In this document: piece after piece, positions 25,722 to 34,403 of the stretch
How positions within the stretch are numbered: the first letter of the stretch is position 1
How the letters are laid out: every line of letters begins with the position of its first letter
Assembly (NCBI RefSeq): GCF_900019265.1
Contig: NZ_CYGX02000031.1
Span: forward strand, 38,677-102,676
Reading direction: 5' to 3'
Origin: Paraburkholderia ribeironis
GTDB lineage: Bacteria; Pseudomonadota; Gammaproteobacteria; Burkholderiales; Burkholderiaceae
Length of the DNA: 64,000 nucleotides
Translations under genes and position numbers: made by a program
The notes under the pieces: model-generated
Databases searched by the model: none
What the model saw: the letters and a program-made list of their open reading frames with translations, nothing else
What the model was told of the DNA's origin: nothing

Positions 25722-27533
25722 ATGAGAGATGCCGATCAAAAGTCCGTGCCCGAAACGGACTTACTGTTGAGAGAACGGGTCGCGTCTGATCTGATCGAGA
25801 TCACGTTCAAATTCGCGACGCCAGCAGTGGTGCTCGCCACACTCTTTGCGGTCATTCTTACGTTTACGATCCGTAGCTTTGGCTACCTTAATCCAGCGAC
25901 CGGGTTATGTTGGGTAGCTTACATTGCCTCCTGTGCCTGCGTGCATATCCTGCTTGGTTATACTTACAAACGCGCGAAACTTCGTTGCGATCGATGGCGC
26001 TATTGGGCTATCGGTTCTGGCATCGTTTGCTTTCTTGAGGGTCTCGGATGGGGCTGGGCATCTATCGGGCTAGCGAGTGGTCGCAACTTCGAAAGTTCGT
26101 CCCTTCTGCTTCTGAGCGTCGCTGGTGTTTCGGCGTGTAGCGTCCTTATTTTTTGTTCGCACTTGCCGTCACTATTTGCATTGATAATGCCAGCAACAAT
26201 CCCATGTGTGATCGTAAATTTTGGCTCAGGTAACAAGGTAGAACAGGCGTTTGCCTTATACGTGCTCATTTTCGTCGGCGTATTAGCTGGCGTTGGTTCG
26301 CTAGCGAATCTTGCGGTCAAACACGGAATCCGGCTTCGTCTCAAAACAGATGAAATGGCTGTCAGCCTCAGACAGCAAAAGGAAATTGCCGAACAAGCAA
26401 GGATGGCCGCGGAAGAAGCCAGTCTCGCCAAGTCACGCTTTCTCGCCGCCGCCAGCCACGATCTACGCCAGCCAGTCCACGCGCTGAGTCTTTTCGTTGG
26501 TGCGCTCAGCGGCGTTCCCATGCATCCGCGCGGCGAACGTCTCGTTCAGCACCTCGACGCCTCCATTAATACGCTGGACAGGCTGTTCGCCGCGCTGCTG
26601 GACATCTCCAAGCTCGACGCCGGCGTCGTCGAGGTACGGCGGCAGCCGTTCTCAATCGAAGCGGTGATCGCCCGCGCCTGTGATGACTACCTCGGTGAAG
26701 CGGAGGCCAAAGGGCTGTCGTTTTCGCAGGTCCGCTGTCGGGCGATCGTCTATTCCGATCCGATGCTCGTCGAGCGCATTGTCCGCAATCTGGTTTCCAA
26801 CGCGGTGCGCTACACCGATGCCGGAAAAATTGTCGTGGGATGCCGACGGCAAGGTGATCATATCGCCCTGCAAGTATGGGACACAGGTCGGGGTATTCCT
26901 CTCGATCAACGGGAGCTCGTGTTCCAGGAATACTATCAGGCCGGCAACCCCGAGCGTGATCGGGAAAAAGGGCTCGGCCTGGGGCTGGCTATTGTCAGTC
27001 GGTTGGCGCGCCTCCTGGGATGCAGCCTGGACCTGCGTTCGGAGCCAAAGCGGGGGTCGTGTTTCGAGATTTTGCTCCCCCAGGCGAGCGAGCCCCCGAA
27101 ACCGTTGAACGCTACCCACGATGACGTGTACGAGACGTGTCCGACAGGGCTGGTGGTCGTGATCGACGACGAACGGGAGATCCGCGCCGGGATGTCGGAT
27201 CTGTTGTCCGGCTGGGGCCACACGGTTCTGGCGGTGAGCTCAGCGGATGAGGCAATCCGGCTTCTCAGTATTCATTCGATACGGCCTGCGTTGCTGATCT
27301 GCGACCTACGTCTGCGCGATGGCGACAACGGCATCGAGGCAATCGAAAAGCTCCGTACCGAATACAATGAGACCATCCCGGCGATGCTGATCACCGGCGA
27401 CACCGCTGCTAAACGTTTGATTAAGGCACAGGCCAGCGAATTGCTCGTGCTGCACAAGCCGGTATCCAACCGCAAACTGAAAGCGGCCATCTCTCACTTG
27501 ATTGCTACCGGACCGGAAACACCAACACTGTAG
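25722..27533 (+). CDS. Hybrid sensor histidine kinase/response regulator
   Basis: 603 residues. Six or so hydrophobic helices (~30-205) form an N-terminal membrane sensor with no known input domain. A coiled-coil linker (EIAEQARMAAEEASLAKSRF) leads to HisKA with phospho-acceptor His246 in ASHDLRQPVHAL, then HATPase_c (NLVSNAVRYTD, DTGRGIP, GLGLGLAIVSRLA). A receiver domain closes the protein (VVIDDE pair, Asp528 in LICDLRLRDG, Lys in VLHKPVS). The DLRQP H-box form is common in Burkholderiales hybrids. No partner regulator lies next to it; the tsd genes downstream are convergent. Codon use is less GC-biased in the membrane part than in the flanking genes. Confidence 0.9.
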   Translation: MRDADQKSVPETDLLLRERVASDLIEITFKFATPAVVLATLFAVILTFTIRSFGYLNPATGLCWVAYIASCACVHILLGYTYKRAKLRCDRWRYWAIGSGIVCFLEGLGWGWASIGLASGRNFESSSLLLLSVAGVSACSVLIFCSHLPSLFALIMPATIPCVIVNFGSGNKVEQAFALYVLIFVGVLAGVGSLANLAVKHGIRLRLKTDEMAVSLRQQKEIAEQARMAAEEASLAKSRFLAAASHDLRQPVHALSLFVGALSGVPMHPRGERLVQHLDASINTLDRLFAALLDISKLDAGVVEVRRQPFSIEAVIARACDDYLGEAEAKGLSFSQVRCRAIVYSDPMLVERIVRNLVSNAVRYTDAGKIVVGCRRQGDHIALQVWDTGRGIPLDQRELVFQEYYQAGNPERDREKGLGLGLAIVSRLARLLGCSLDLRSEPKRGSCFEILLPQASEPPKPLNATHDDVYETCPTGLVVVIDDEREIRAGMSDLLSGWGHTVLAVSSADEAIRLLSIHSIRPALLICDLRLRDGDNGIEAIEKLRTEYNETIPAMLITGDTAAKRLIKAQASELLVLHKPVSNRKLKAAISHLIATGPETPTL

Positions 27534-27633
27534 CTACTGCGTCATCAATACGCCAACGTGACCGTGCCCTGGCCGGGATGTTCCGGGCATAGGGCGCGTC
27601 CGACCATTACACGCCTCGCTGAACCGGAATGAC

Positions 27634-28557
27634 TTATGGGCTTCCCAAGACATGGCCGTTCACCGTTCGTCCGTACATCGAGTTGGCAGAGTCGTGATAT
27701 TTGGCACGCGTAGCTTCGACTGAGCCGGAGAAGCGTGGGTCCTGGGGGCGTTCATGGCTATCCATGAAGAGCGCGACATCCCACGCTTCCTGGTCACTCA
27801 ACGTGCCGCCCAGGCCGAGGGGCATGTTTGCCTTGATAAACCCCGCTGCGTTTTGCAACTCATGCATCCCTGCGCCCCAATTGAACGATTGGTTACCCCA
27901 AAGCGGTGGAAAGACAGTTTTCCCGTCCGACGACTGGCCTTGACCATCGGCGCCGTGACATAGGGCGCAATGTTGTGCATAGACCTGGCTGCCCCTGGTG
28001 TAGTCGGCTTTCAGCGCCGGCGGTGGGAGCTTCGGGTAGCCCCGGCCGGCAATTGGCTTGCCGACCGGCGCGCCTTTCGCGAGCCAGTAGGCGTAGGCCT
28101 CCAGCGACACCAGAACCGGGTCGCCGAGCGGCGGCGCCTTGCCATTCATACTGTATCGGAAGCAGCCCTGCAGACGTTCGGCGAACGTGTTGACGTGTCC
28201 ATTCTTGCTTCTGTACGCAGGGTAAGACACATACGCGGCCCAGAGCGGACTTGAGTTCGGCCGTCGCCCAGCGTCAAGATGGCAACTCGCGCAGTTCAGC
28301 GAATTGCCAACGTATTTGCCTGCATTTTCCTTGGTGTGATTGAAGATTTGCTCGCCCATCCTGACCGCCTTACCGAAATCATCCATTGGCATGGATGCTT
28401 CGTTCGGTGGCGAGAAGGCCTTCAAGGCATCAGGTGTGACTTCCCTGTTTGCCACGGGTTCAGCGGCGCAAGCGAGGCACATCACGAACGCGCCGACGAT
28501 GCCGGACGCAAGCAAGCTAACATCCCTGAGCAGATGTGTATATTCACGGACGCTCAT
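27634..28557 (-). CDS. tsdA: Thiosulfate dehydrogenase, diheme cytochrome c
   Basis: 307 residues. N-terminal export signal (hydrophobic ~11-31, then AAEP), heme motifs CASCH (89-93) and CALCH (197-201). Cys132 in the LQGCFRYSMNGK segment matches the unusual cysteine heme ligand of TsdA. The NTFAERLQGCFRYSMNG, LEAYAYWLAKGAPVG and GRGYPKLPPP stretches are close to characterised TsdA. It couples two thiosulfates to tetrathionate in the periplasm. It overlaps tsdB (ATGA), with GGGAG upstream inside tsdB. Confidence 0.9.
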   Translation of the reverse strand: MSVREYTHLLRDVSLLASGIVGAFVMCLACAAEPVANREVTPDALKAFSPPNEASMPMDDFGKAVRMGEQIFNHTKENAGKYVGNSLNCASCHLDAGRRPNSSPLWAAYVSYPAYRSKNGHVNTFAERLQGCFRYSMNGKAPPLGDPVLVSLEAYAYWLAKGAPVGKPIAGRGYPKLPPPALKADYTRGSQVYAQHCALCHGADGQGQSSDGKTVFPPLWGNQSFNWGAGMHELQNAAGFIKANMPLGLGGTLSDQEAWDVALFMDSHERPQDPRFSGSVEATRAKYHDSANSMYGRTVNGHVLGSP

Positions 28558-29270
28558 TGTTTGGTCTCCCTGACGCTCTTCACGTTGCCCGCAAGGGGCT
28601 CACCAGCGTAGTAATCCGATACGGCTGTGATGTCCGCTTCTGAGAGTTTGCTCGCAATGACCGGCATGAGTGCCAGAGGGCCGGGTGGACGCAGCCCCTT
28701 CTGCCATGCATGCAACTGGCCGGAAAGGTACGCTGCAGGCTGGCCCGCCAATGGCGGGAAGGCCGCTCCTACTCCCGAGCCAGCAGGCCCATGGCACTGC
28801 CCACAGGCAGGCAACCCTTGTCCCCAGCGGCCGCGCGTCGCAAGCCACACCCCTGTGTTAGAAGGTGCTGGGGAGTCGTTGGCTGCCGGGTGAGCATCTG
28901 GCGGCGAGGGAAGCCGGCTAAAGTACTTCGCAACAGCCGCGCGACCCTCGGATGCCATGATTTTTGCGAACGGCTGCATGATAGTGCTTTGCCGCTGTCC
29001 GTCGGCAAAGGCTTCCAGTTGAGCTGTGAGATAGGTGGCGCTTGTTCCCGCGAGCCTTGGAAATCCAGCTGCGGCGTTTCCTTCGCCTTTGGAGCCGTGA
29101 CAGCTAATGCACGCGGGGATACCTTTGGCGGTTCCCTTTGTTGCAATTGTGGCGCCCAACGGCGACTCCTGCGCGTGCACAATGCAAGATACAGCCAGAG
29201 CGCATGCTACAAGTGTGCTCGCGGGTCGCCAGTGCAACCGGCCAGACCGTGCCGTTCGACTGGATTCCAT
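28554..29270 (-). CDS. tsdB: Diheme c4-like cytochrome, TsdB-type electron acceptor
   Basis: 238 residues. Signal-like hydrophobic stretch (~19-33, ending VHAQ), then two class I cytochrome c domains with CISCH (54-58) and CGQCH (156-160), joined by a Pro/Ala/Ser linker. Each domain has FPRLAG or FPPLAGQPAAYLSGQL typical of c4 cytochromes. In TsdB-TsdA systems this protein takes electrons from TsdA on to the oxidase. It is promoter-proximal, with GGAGGAG just before the ATG. Confidence 0.87.
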   Translation of the reverse strand: MESSRTARSGRLHWRPASTLVACALAVSCIVHAQESPLGATIATKGTAKGIPACISCHGSKGEGNAAAGFPRLAGTSATYLTAQLEAFADGQRQSTIMQPFAKIMASEGRAAVAKYFSRLPSPPDAHPAANDSPAPSNTGVWLATRGRWGQGLPACGQCHGPAGSGVGAAFPPLAGQPAAYLSGQLHAWQKGLRPPGPLALMPVIASKLSEADITAVSDYYAGEPLAGNVKSVRETKQ

Positions 29271-29297
29271 GTCTCCTCCATCGTTGTTTTATGCAGA

Positions 29298-29323
29298 CTC
29301 GCTTCGGCGAGCGAATATTCGCT
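29298..29323. promoter_or_regulatory. Palindrome and UUCG-type hairpin upstream of tsdB
   Basis: AGCGAAT-ATTCGCT is a perfect 14-bp palindrome (29310-29323) 40 bases upstream of tsdB. It touches CTCGC-TTCG-GCGAG (29298-29311), a small stem with a TTCG loop on the plus strand. A candidate operator for tsdBA. Confidence 0.45.
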
Positions 29324-29461
29324 GGCTCGTCTGTCGTGAATTGTCAATCTGATTGCGCTGGGTCGGCACCAACGCAAGGTCAGCTTGTTGTGTCTGTGTC
29401 GCCGCCTGGCCAAGTTGGAAGACTCAGGTCGTGAACGAGTCGACGCGGCACAACGTTCTTA

Positions 29462-30325
29462 TCAGAGTGCGTTTAAGGGAATCTTCAGGTAGCTGATGTC
29501 GTTTTCCTCTGCAGGTGGAAAATCGCCGGCCCGTATATTTACCTGCACGGATGGCAGGATGAGAACGGGCATCGCAAGCGTTGCATCACGCGCTTCGCGC
29601 AGGCTGACGAACCGCTCTTCCGTTACACCGTCATGCACATGGATGTTATGCGCACGCTGCGCGGACACTGTGGTTTCCCATTCGGGTTTGCGGCCCTCGG
29701 GTGGATAGTCGTGGCACATGAAGAGCCGGGTCTCGCCCGGCAGGTCCAGTAGCTTTCGAATCGACCTGTACAGCCAGTGGGCATCGCCGCCGGGGAAGTC
29801 ACAGCGTGCGGTGCCCACATCCGGCATGAACAGCGTGTCTCCTACGAACACCACATCTCCAACCTGGTAGGCTGTGTCGGCCGGTGTATGACCCGGCACG
29901 TAAAGCGCATGCGCGGTCAGGCCGCCTATGGAAAATTCCTCGTCCTCCTGGAAAAGATGGTCGAACTGCGAGCCGTCAACATGGAAACCGGGCTCGAGAT
30001 TGAAAAGCCGCTTGAAAACACCTTGGACGGTGCGAATGTGCTCGCCAATCGCAATCCGGCCGCCAAGCTCAAGTCGTAAGTAATGCGCCGCAGACAGATG
30101 GTCTGCGTGCGCGTGTGTTTCCAGAATCCACTGCACCTGCAGACCCTGCCAGCGAACGAATTCGATAACCTTGTCGGCATTCTTTGTCGACGTGCGCCCC
30201 GCTTTGGGGTCGTAGTCAAGGACGGGGTCAATGATGGCGCAGTCGTGACCTCCGCACGGGTAGACGACGTAGGTGACGGTGCCTGTTACGGAGTCGAAAA
30301 ACGGTTGAATGTTGGGCTGCATCAT
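29462..30325 (-). CDS. blh: ETHE1/Blh-type persulfide dioxygenase (metallo-beta-lactamase fold)
   Basis: About 287 residues. The metal motif ETHAHADHLSA and the later PGHTPADTAY and FVGDTLFMPDVGTARCDFPGGDA segments are diagnostic of ETHE1-like persulfide dioxygenases, which oxidise glutathione persulfide to sulfite. There is no fused rhodanese domain. Two adjacent ATG codons at the start are both possible; the second (30322) has better spacing from GAGG. The gene is divergent from bigR across an operator-like AT-rich dyad, the arrangement known for BigR-controlled sulfide detoxification. Confidence 0.9.
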   Translation of the reverse strand: MMQPNIQPFFDSVTGTVTYVVYPCGGHDCAIIDPVLDYDPKAGRTSTKNADKVIEFVRWQGLQVQWILETHAHADHLSAAHYLRLELGGRIAIGEHIRTVQGVFKRLFNLEPGFHVDGSQFDHLFQEDEEFSIGGLTAHALYVPGHTPADTAYQVGDVVFVGDTLFMPDVGTARCDFPGGDAHWLYRSIRKLLDLPGETRLFMCHDYPPEGRKPEWETTVSAQRAHNIHVHDGVTEERFVSLREARDATLAMPVLILPSVQVNIRAGDFPPAEENDISYLKIPLNAL

Positions 30326-30348
30326 GACCTCGTTGCACTTTGCTTTTC

Positions 30349-30386
30349 ATTCTATTCACAAACAATATATTATTCAATATAATATT
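30349..30386. promoter_or_regulatory. Divergent overlapping promoters with a BigR-type dyad operator
   Basis: Plus strand: TTCACA (30355-30360), 17 bp, TATAAT (30378-30383) reads into bigR. Minus strand: TTGAAT (30372-30377), 17 bp, TAGAAT (30349-30354) reads into the persulfide dioxygenase. A 23-bp AT-rich near-palindrome at 30364-30386 covers the -35 of one promoter and the -10 of the other, so one bound repressor can silence both. AT-rich dyads of this kind are known BigR boxes. Confidence 0.7.
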
Positions 30387-30411
30387 GGTGTGCAGATCAT
30401 GGAACGATGAG

Positions 30412-30729
30412 ATGAGGAAGAAGTCATCCCCAATCGACCTCTCGGTGATGCAGGCCTCGGCAGAGAAGGCCTGTGCGCTACTGAAGGTGCTGGCAAATCC
30501 TGACCGGTTGCTTCTGATGTGTCAGTTATCACAGGGCGAGTTGTGTGTGAGCGACCTGGAAGAACAGTTGGGGATACGTCAGCCCACACTCTCCCAGCAG
30601 CTCGGCGTACTTCGCGATAACGCGCTGGTCGAGACACGCCGGGAAGGGAAAAGTATCTTTTATTCCGTCGCGAGCAAGGAAGCGATTGCGGTTATGACCG
30701 TGCTGTACGACCAGTTTTGCGCCCAATGA
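30412..30729 (+). CDS. bigR: ArsR-family persulfide-sensing repressor BigR
   Basis: 105 residues, winged helix. The recognition helix is in IRQPTLSQQLGVLRDNALVETRREGKSIFYS. Cys45 (GELCVSDLE) and Cys103 (four residues from the end, FCAQ) match the redox pair of BigR/SqrR, which form a di- or trisulfide and release DNA when persulfides rise. The ATG at 30412 is the only start after the promoter in this frame; its ribosome site is weak. First gene of a three-gene plus-strand operon with the YeeE pair. Confidence 0.9.
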   Translation: MRKKSSPIDLSVMQASAEKACALLKVLANPDRLLLMCQLSQGELCVSDLEEQLGIRQPTLSQQLGVLRDNALVETRREGKSIFYSVASKEAIAVMTVLYDQFCAQ

Positions 30730-30744
30730 CGATAAGGAGGGGTC

Positions 30745-31179
30745 ATGTCGATTGATTTCGCGAGTTTCACACCGGGTTTGTCACTGACTGGCGGCCTGGT
30801 GATTGGCGCCGCGGCTGCCGTGCTTGTTTTCTTCAACGGACGTATCGCTGGCATCAGCGGCATTCTCGGTGGCCTGCTGGGCACGCCGCAGAAAGATGCG
30901 GGATGGCGTGTCGCTTTTCTTGCGGGGCTTGTCGGGGCACCTGTGCTGGCAGGCTTGCTGGGTAACCCTATAGCGCCTGATATCCAGGCTGGGTGGGGCG
31001 AAATACTCGTCGCTGGTTTTCTGGTTGGCATCGGCACGCGTTACGCAAGCGGTTGCACGAGCGGCCATGGTGTATGTGGCATCTCGCGCGGCTCGATCCG
31101 TTCGCTTGTCGCGACGGCAACATTCATGGCAGGCGGTTTTCTGACCGTATTCGTATCCAGACATCTGCTGGGAGGCTGA
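30745..31179 (+). CDS. YeeE/YedE-family membrane protein, first half (sulfur-compound transporter)
   Basis: 144 residues with four predicted helices. The [16 protein letters not shown] segment places conserved cysteines in a membrane loop, as in YeeE thiosulfate importers and PmpA/PmpB. AAGGAGG is ideally placed before the ATG. It lies between bigR and the second half-protein, 1 bp from the next start, so the two are probably subunits of one channel. Direction and substrate (thiosulfate or another sulfane) are inferred. Confidence 0.87.
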   Translation: MSIDFASFTPGLSLTGGLVIGAAAAVLVFFNGRIAGISGILGGLLGTPQKDAGWRVAFLAGLVGAPVLAGLLGNPIAPDIQAGWGEILVAGFLVGIGTRYASGCTSGHGVCGISRGSIRSLVATATFMAGGFLTVFVSRHLLGG

Positions 31180-31180
31180 G

Positions 31181-31612
31181 ATGGGTTTGTTCGCTGCTTT
31201 ACTTTCCGGGCTTCTGTTTGGCGTCGGCCTGATGGTGTCCGGCATGGCCAATCCGGCGAAGGTGCTGGGATTTCTCGACATCGCGGGGCGCTGGGACCCG
31301 TCTCTTGCGTTGGTGATGGTCGGCGCGATAGCCATCGGCTCTATCGCGTTCCTGTTTGCAAAACGCCGCAAGAAATCCCTGCTGGGTCTGCCCATGCAGA
31401 TTCCGGCCAGCACCAACGTGACGTTGAGACTTGTGCTGGGCAGCGCGGTGTTCAGTGTGGGCTGGGGGCTTGCAGGATTCTGCCCGGGGCCCGCACTGGT
31501 CGCACTGGGCGCTGGCTTTCCGAAGGCGTGGGGTTTTGTGGCCGCGATGCTCGGCGGCATGGCTGTGTTTGAGTTGCTCGAGCGCGCGAAGCTGAGTCGG
31601 CAACAGGCCTGA
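31181..31612 (+). CDS. YeeE/YedE-family membrane protein, second half
   Basis: 143 residues, four helices. It carries the family markers [19 protein letters not shown] near the N-terminus and [17 protein letters not shown], with the conserved Cys, in helix 3. GGAGG sits before the start, overlapping the end of the upstream gene. Together with the first half it equals one full YeeE. In BigR operons these proteins move sulfur compounds linked to persulfide oxidation. Confidence 0.87.
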   Translation: MGLFAALLSGLLFGVGLMVSGMANPAKVLGFLDIAGRWDPSLALVMVGAIAIGSIAFLFAKRRKKSLLGLPMQIPASTNVTLRLVLGSAVFSVGWGLAGFCPGPALVALGAGFPKAWGFVAAMLGGMAVFELLERAKLSRQQA

Positions 31613-31833
31613 GCCGCTGCGCACTCATTTTGTTCTTCGCCCAAATGTGGCCGAGGTGTCGTCACTTCACGTATGGCTCGATGCGCAGCTCTCGGACCAC
31701 GGTGCTGACGCGATGGTTGGGCATATGCATCACCATGCGGGCATGATGCCGCCCTGAGTTGAGCACGATGGTGCTTTATCGGGGATGGGATTGCGTAGCA
31801 GAAACCGGCAAGGCAATCCGAACGCGTTGATAT

Positions 31834-32181
31834 TCAGGTCGAGAACTCGGCAAACGCTCTCAGTGCGTGAGTGGCATACATCATTGATGGGCCGCCTCCC
31901 ATATAGACTGCAGTGCCGAGCACATCTTCCAGCTCGGCTCTTGTAGTGCCCAGCTTCACCAGCGTCTGGACGTGAAAGCCGATGCAGTCGTCGCAACGAC
32001 AGGCAATCGCAATTCCTAATGCCACCAGCTCCCGCGTCTTTCGATTCAGCGCCCCGTCTTTTGTGCCGGCCGCAGCGAGTTGGCCGAATGCCGTCATCAA
32101 CTCGGGTTGTGACTCGCGCATCGCTCGCATCTGAACCGATACTGCGCGGGTGAGGTCTTTGTAGTCGGAATTGCTGCTCAT
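31834..32181 (-). CDS. AhpD-like carboxymuconolactone decarboxylase-family protein
   Basis: 115 residues, all-helical CMD fold. The peroxidase-type motif is Cys63-x-x-Cys66 followed by His70 (CDDCIGFH), with the upstream Glu in TRELVALGIAIA. This pattern marks AhpD-like disulfide reductases and peroxidases rather than true decarboxylases. AGGAG lies 6 bases before the ATG. It is divergent from the universal stress gene. The 220 bp between it and the YeeE gene (31613-31833) contain no gene I can support. Confidence 0.83.
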   Translation of the reverse strand: MSSNSDYKDLTRAVSVQMRAMRESQPELMTAFGQLAAAGTKDGALNRKTRELVALGIAIACRCDDCIGFHVQTLVKLGTTRAELEDVLGTAVYMGGGPSMMYATHALRAFAEFST

Positions 32182-32293
32182 GTTCGCTCCTGTAGTTGAC
32201 GAGCTTCCAAGGCTGGGAAGTCGTCGGTAGTCGATTTTTCAGCATGTCTACTGTGTACCGGCAGACGGTGGCCCCAGCCTGCATTGTTTTTAT

Positions 32294-33055
32294 TTGCTCC
32301 TGAAGCTGGGCGAGATTCCTGTCGAATTCAGCAGCACCCGCGGGCAGCCCTCGTCTACTACAAGGCTATGTGTCAGCGCCGACCTTCCCTTGACGCTCGT
32401 CAACGAAGCAGTTGGAATCGATCGCATTTTAGTCGCGGTGGATTTGTCACCCGCCTCACTGCGAGCAGCGGAGTTCGTCCGAAACATCGCCCCAACTAAT
32501 GCGCACATCCGGCTCGTGAGCGTCGCCGACAATCCTCGCTCGCTTAGTTCCCTGCCTCCGAAGGCGAGTGCCGAACTGTATGCCGCACGCGCGGAACTTC
32601 TGCGTGACGCGGCAGACGCGCTCGTTCAGGCAAAGCACGTCTTCTCGGGTCGTGACCTTCCCCTCGAAGAGGATTTAATCGATCTTTCGAAGCGAGGTAG
32701 CGACATCGCCACCGCATTGATCGATGCCGCCGACGACTGGTGCGCCGATCTGCTGATCGTCGGCGCACGGCAGCATCATGGGCTACTGCGCTGGGTCGAG
32801 GGCACGGTGTCCCGGCCACTGACAATACATTCCCGATGCTCGCTACTGATCGTGCCACCTTCCCACGAGGAAAAGCTGGCGTGCCCCCGGAAACGGGTCC
32901 TGTTCGCGATCGACGGAAGCACTCCGTCGCTTGAGGCTTTGAAATACGGCATGCAATTTGCGAAACCGGAAGTCCACCTGGGCAGCGTCGCGGGCCGTGT
33001 CGCGCATATTACGCAGACGCCGTTGCTACTTGTACATGCGAAGGATTCCTCCTGA
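32294..33055 (+). CDS. Universal stress protein with a collapsed second domain
   Basis: 253 codons from a TTG; the true start is uncertain because no ATG precedes the first domain in frame and the first ~40 residues look unstructured. Domain 1 (residues ~43-190) is a normal UspA: DRILVAVDLSPAS, a VGARQHHG phosphate loop, then SLLIVPP. Domain 2 begins normally (RVLFAIDGSTPSLEALKYGMQFA, from ~198) and then jumps straight to the last strand (GSVAGRVAHITQTPLLLVH). The middle ~80-90 residues of a usual ~140-residue domain are missing without a frame break. Tandem Usp proteins bind ATP; this one could have only one complete site. Confidence 0.75.
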   Translation: MLLKLGEIPVEFSSTRGQPSSTTRLCVSADLPLTLVNEAVGIDRILVAVDLSPASLRAAEFVRNIAPTNAHIRLVSVADNPRSLSSLPPKASAELYAARAELLRDAADALVQAKHVFSGRDLPLEEDLIDLSKRGSDIATALIDAADDWCADLLIVGARQHHGLLRWVEGTVSRPLTIHSRCSLLIVPPSHEEKLACPRKRVLFAIDGSTPSLEALKYGMQFAKPEVHLGSVAGRVAHITQTPLLLVHAKDSS

Positions 33056-33247
33056 CACGACGTGTCAACGCGGCACCGCGATGAATGAACATGCTGGCCG
33101 GCTCCAACGAAGCGTGCGACGTCGCGAGAGTTTATGGCGAATTGGCGGACCGGGTGGCTGGAATCTGGATTTCGACACCCAACCGTCGGCCGTCAATGCC
33201 CGATGTGACCAAATGCCGAAACTGGCCTCCGTTCCGCACGCCGCTGC

Positions 33248-33910
33248 TCACGGTCTTGTCCGGGACATGCTGTCGCGAGTAGCGAATCCTTGCCACCAGC
33301 AGATCAGTTTTTCGCACCCTGCCAATAATGGAACGGCTTCAGGTGCCTGCATGAAGCATGCGAAGATTGGAGCGGCGTACAAATCGGCCAGTGTCACGCT
33401 ATTGCCGATCAGGAACCCACAGTCATCGGATAGCCGGGTCAATTCAGATAAACATACGGCGGCACGCGGCAGCGCAGCGGCGATTTTCTCTTCATTCGCT
33501 TGCCGGCCTTCGCGAGCTGAAACCACGCGCTCAACGTATATGTCCCAAACGAGCGTTCGGTATCCGTAGGCGTCCAGTATCCCAACGATCTGATTTACCC
33601 TGGCACGAGCTTTCGGATCTGTCGCCTGTAGTTTGCATCCGGGGAAAGCATCGTCGATGTAGCGAACAATCGCGCCTGTTTCGTAAAGACGGAAATCGCC
33701 ATGCTCGAAGGCGGGAATGCGGCCGAACGGGTGACGCGTCAAATGTTCTTGCGGAACGCCGGTCTTTGCGAATACATCTACCTCGACCAAATCATATTTC
33801 ACCTGCTTCTCTTCCAACGCAAGCCGGACGATCCGCACATATACGCTCCATGCGGCTCCGTATAGTTTCACTACTTCAGTTGTTGGCACAGCATCGCCCC
33901 AGTCGCGCAT
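33248..33910 (-). CDS. Glutathione S-transferase family protein
   Basis: About 220 residues. N-terminal thioredoxin fold (VVKLYGAAWSVYVRIVRLALEEK, then HPFGRIPAFEHGDFRLYETGAIVRYID with the cis-Pro and the Glu-Thr glutathione site), C-terminal helical domain with the GNSVTLADLYAAP N-capping box. The first ATG (33910) lacks a ribosome site; a GTG at 33886 preceded by GGGGC is an alternative start. Between the Usp stop and this gene (33056-33247) nothing is visible. Confidence 0.83.
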   Translation of the reverse strand: MRDWGDAVPTTEVVKLYGAAWSVYVRIVRLALEEKQVKYDLVEVDVFAKTGVPQEHLTRHPFGRIPAFEHGDFRLYETGAIVRYIDDAFPGCKLQATDPKARARVNQIVGILDAYGYRTLVWDIYVERVVSAREGRQANEEKIAAALPRAAVCLSELTRLSDDCGFLIGNSVTLADLYAAPIFACFMQAPEAVPLLAGCEKLICWWQGFATRDSMSRTRP

Positions 33911-33925
33911 GAGAGGCGCGGACAC

Positions 33926-34403
33926 GACAGTTGATCTTGACGAAGCTTACGACCACCAATGCAGCACTGCCAATCGGTATTCACACACAGCAGAATAGTC
34001 TGCCGATCCATGTGCCGAGGTCGAGTGTCCCTTCCTGGCCCGAACCCGGAAGTGCGCTGCAAGCTGATCTGCGGCGCGCCCCGCCGCGTTTGCCATCTCT
34101 GACGCAATGCACAAAGTCCGCGCCGGATTTGCAGGCGGTTCGCCGATGCGGCGATGTCTATCGAGACGATATGCAGCGGGCCGCCTATGATAGATGCAGG
34201 CAATCGCAAATAACCGTGTGTCGAATTATCGGGTGGAAACCAGATAGCCAGGACAGCCAGAAACGCCATAGCGATAGTGACGCCGACGGTTCGCGGCCGT
34301 TCCCGGATGCATCCTTGATAACCATTCTTCTGTAAGCAGTTCTGATAAATCACATCCGCAGGTTCAATAAATTTGTGCCGGCCACAACATTGTAGAGCGA
34401 GCG
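33926..34403. other. Intergenic region before the P-type ATPase, possible gene remnant
   Basis: About 480 bp. On the minus strand a fragment near 34170-34290 would encode a transmembrane-like stretch (TIAMAFLAVLAIWFPPDN) inside a longer open frame with otherwise non-protein-like composition; it may be the remains of a membrane protein. No promoter, repeat or RNA gene is evident. Confidence 0.35.

Noticed and set aside
27540..27633. A terminator between the hybrid kinase and tsdA
   Set aside because: A TGCCC/GGGCA stem with a bulge exists, but no T-run follows on either strand.
31613..31833. A short gene end on the minus strand near 31660-31740
   Set aside because: A run of about 24 sensible codons can be read but has no start with a ribosome site and no family match.
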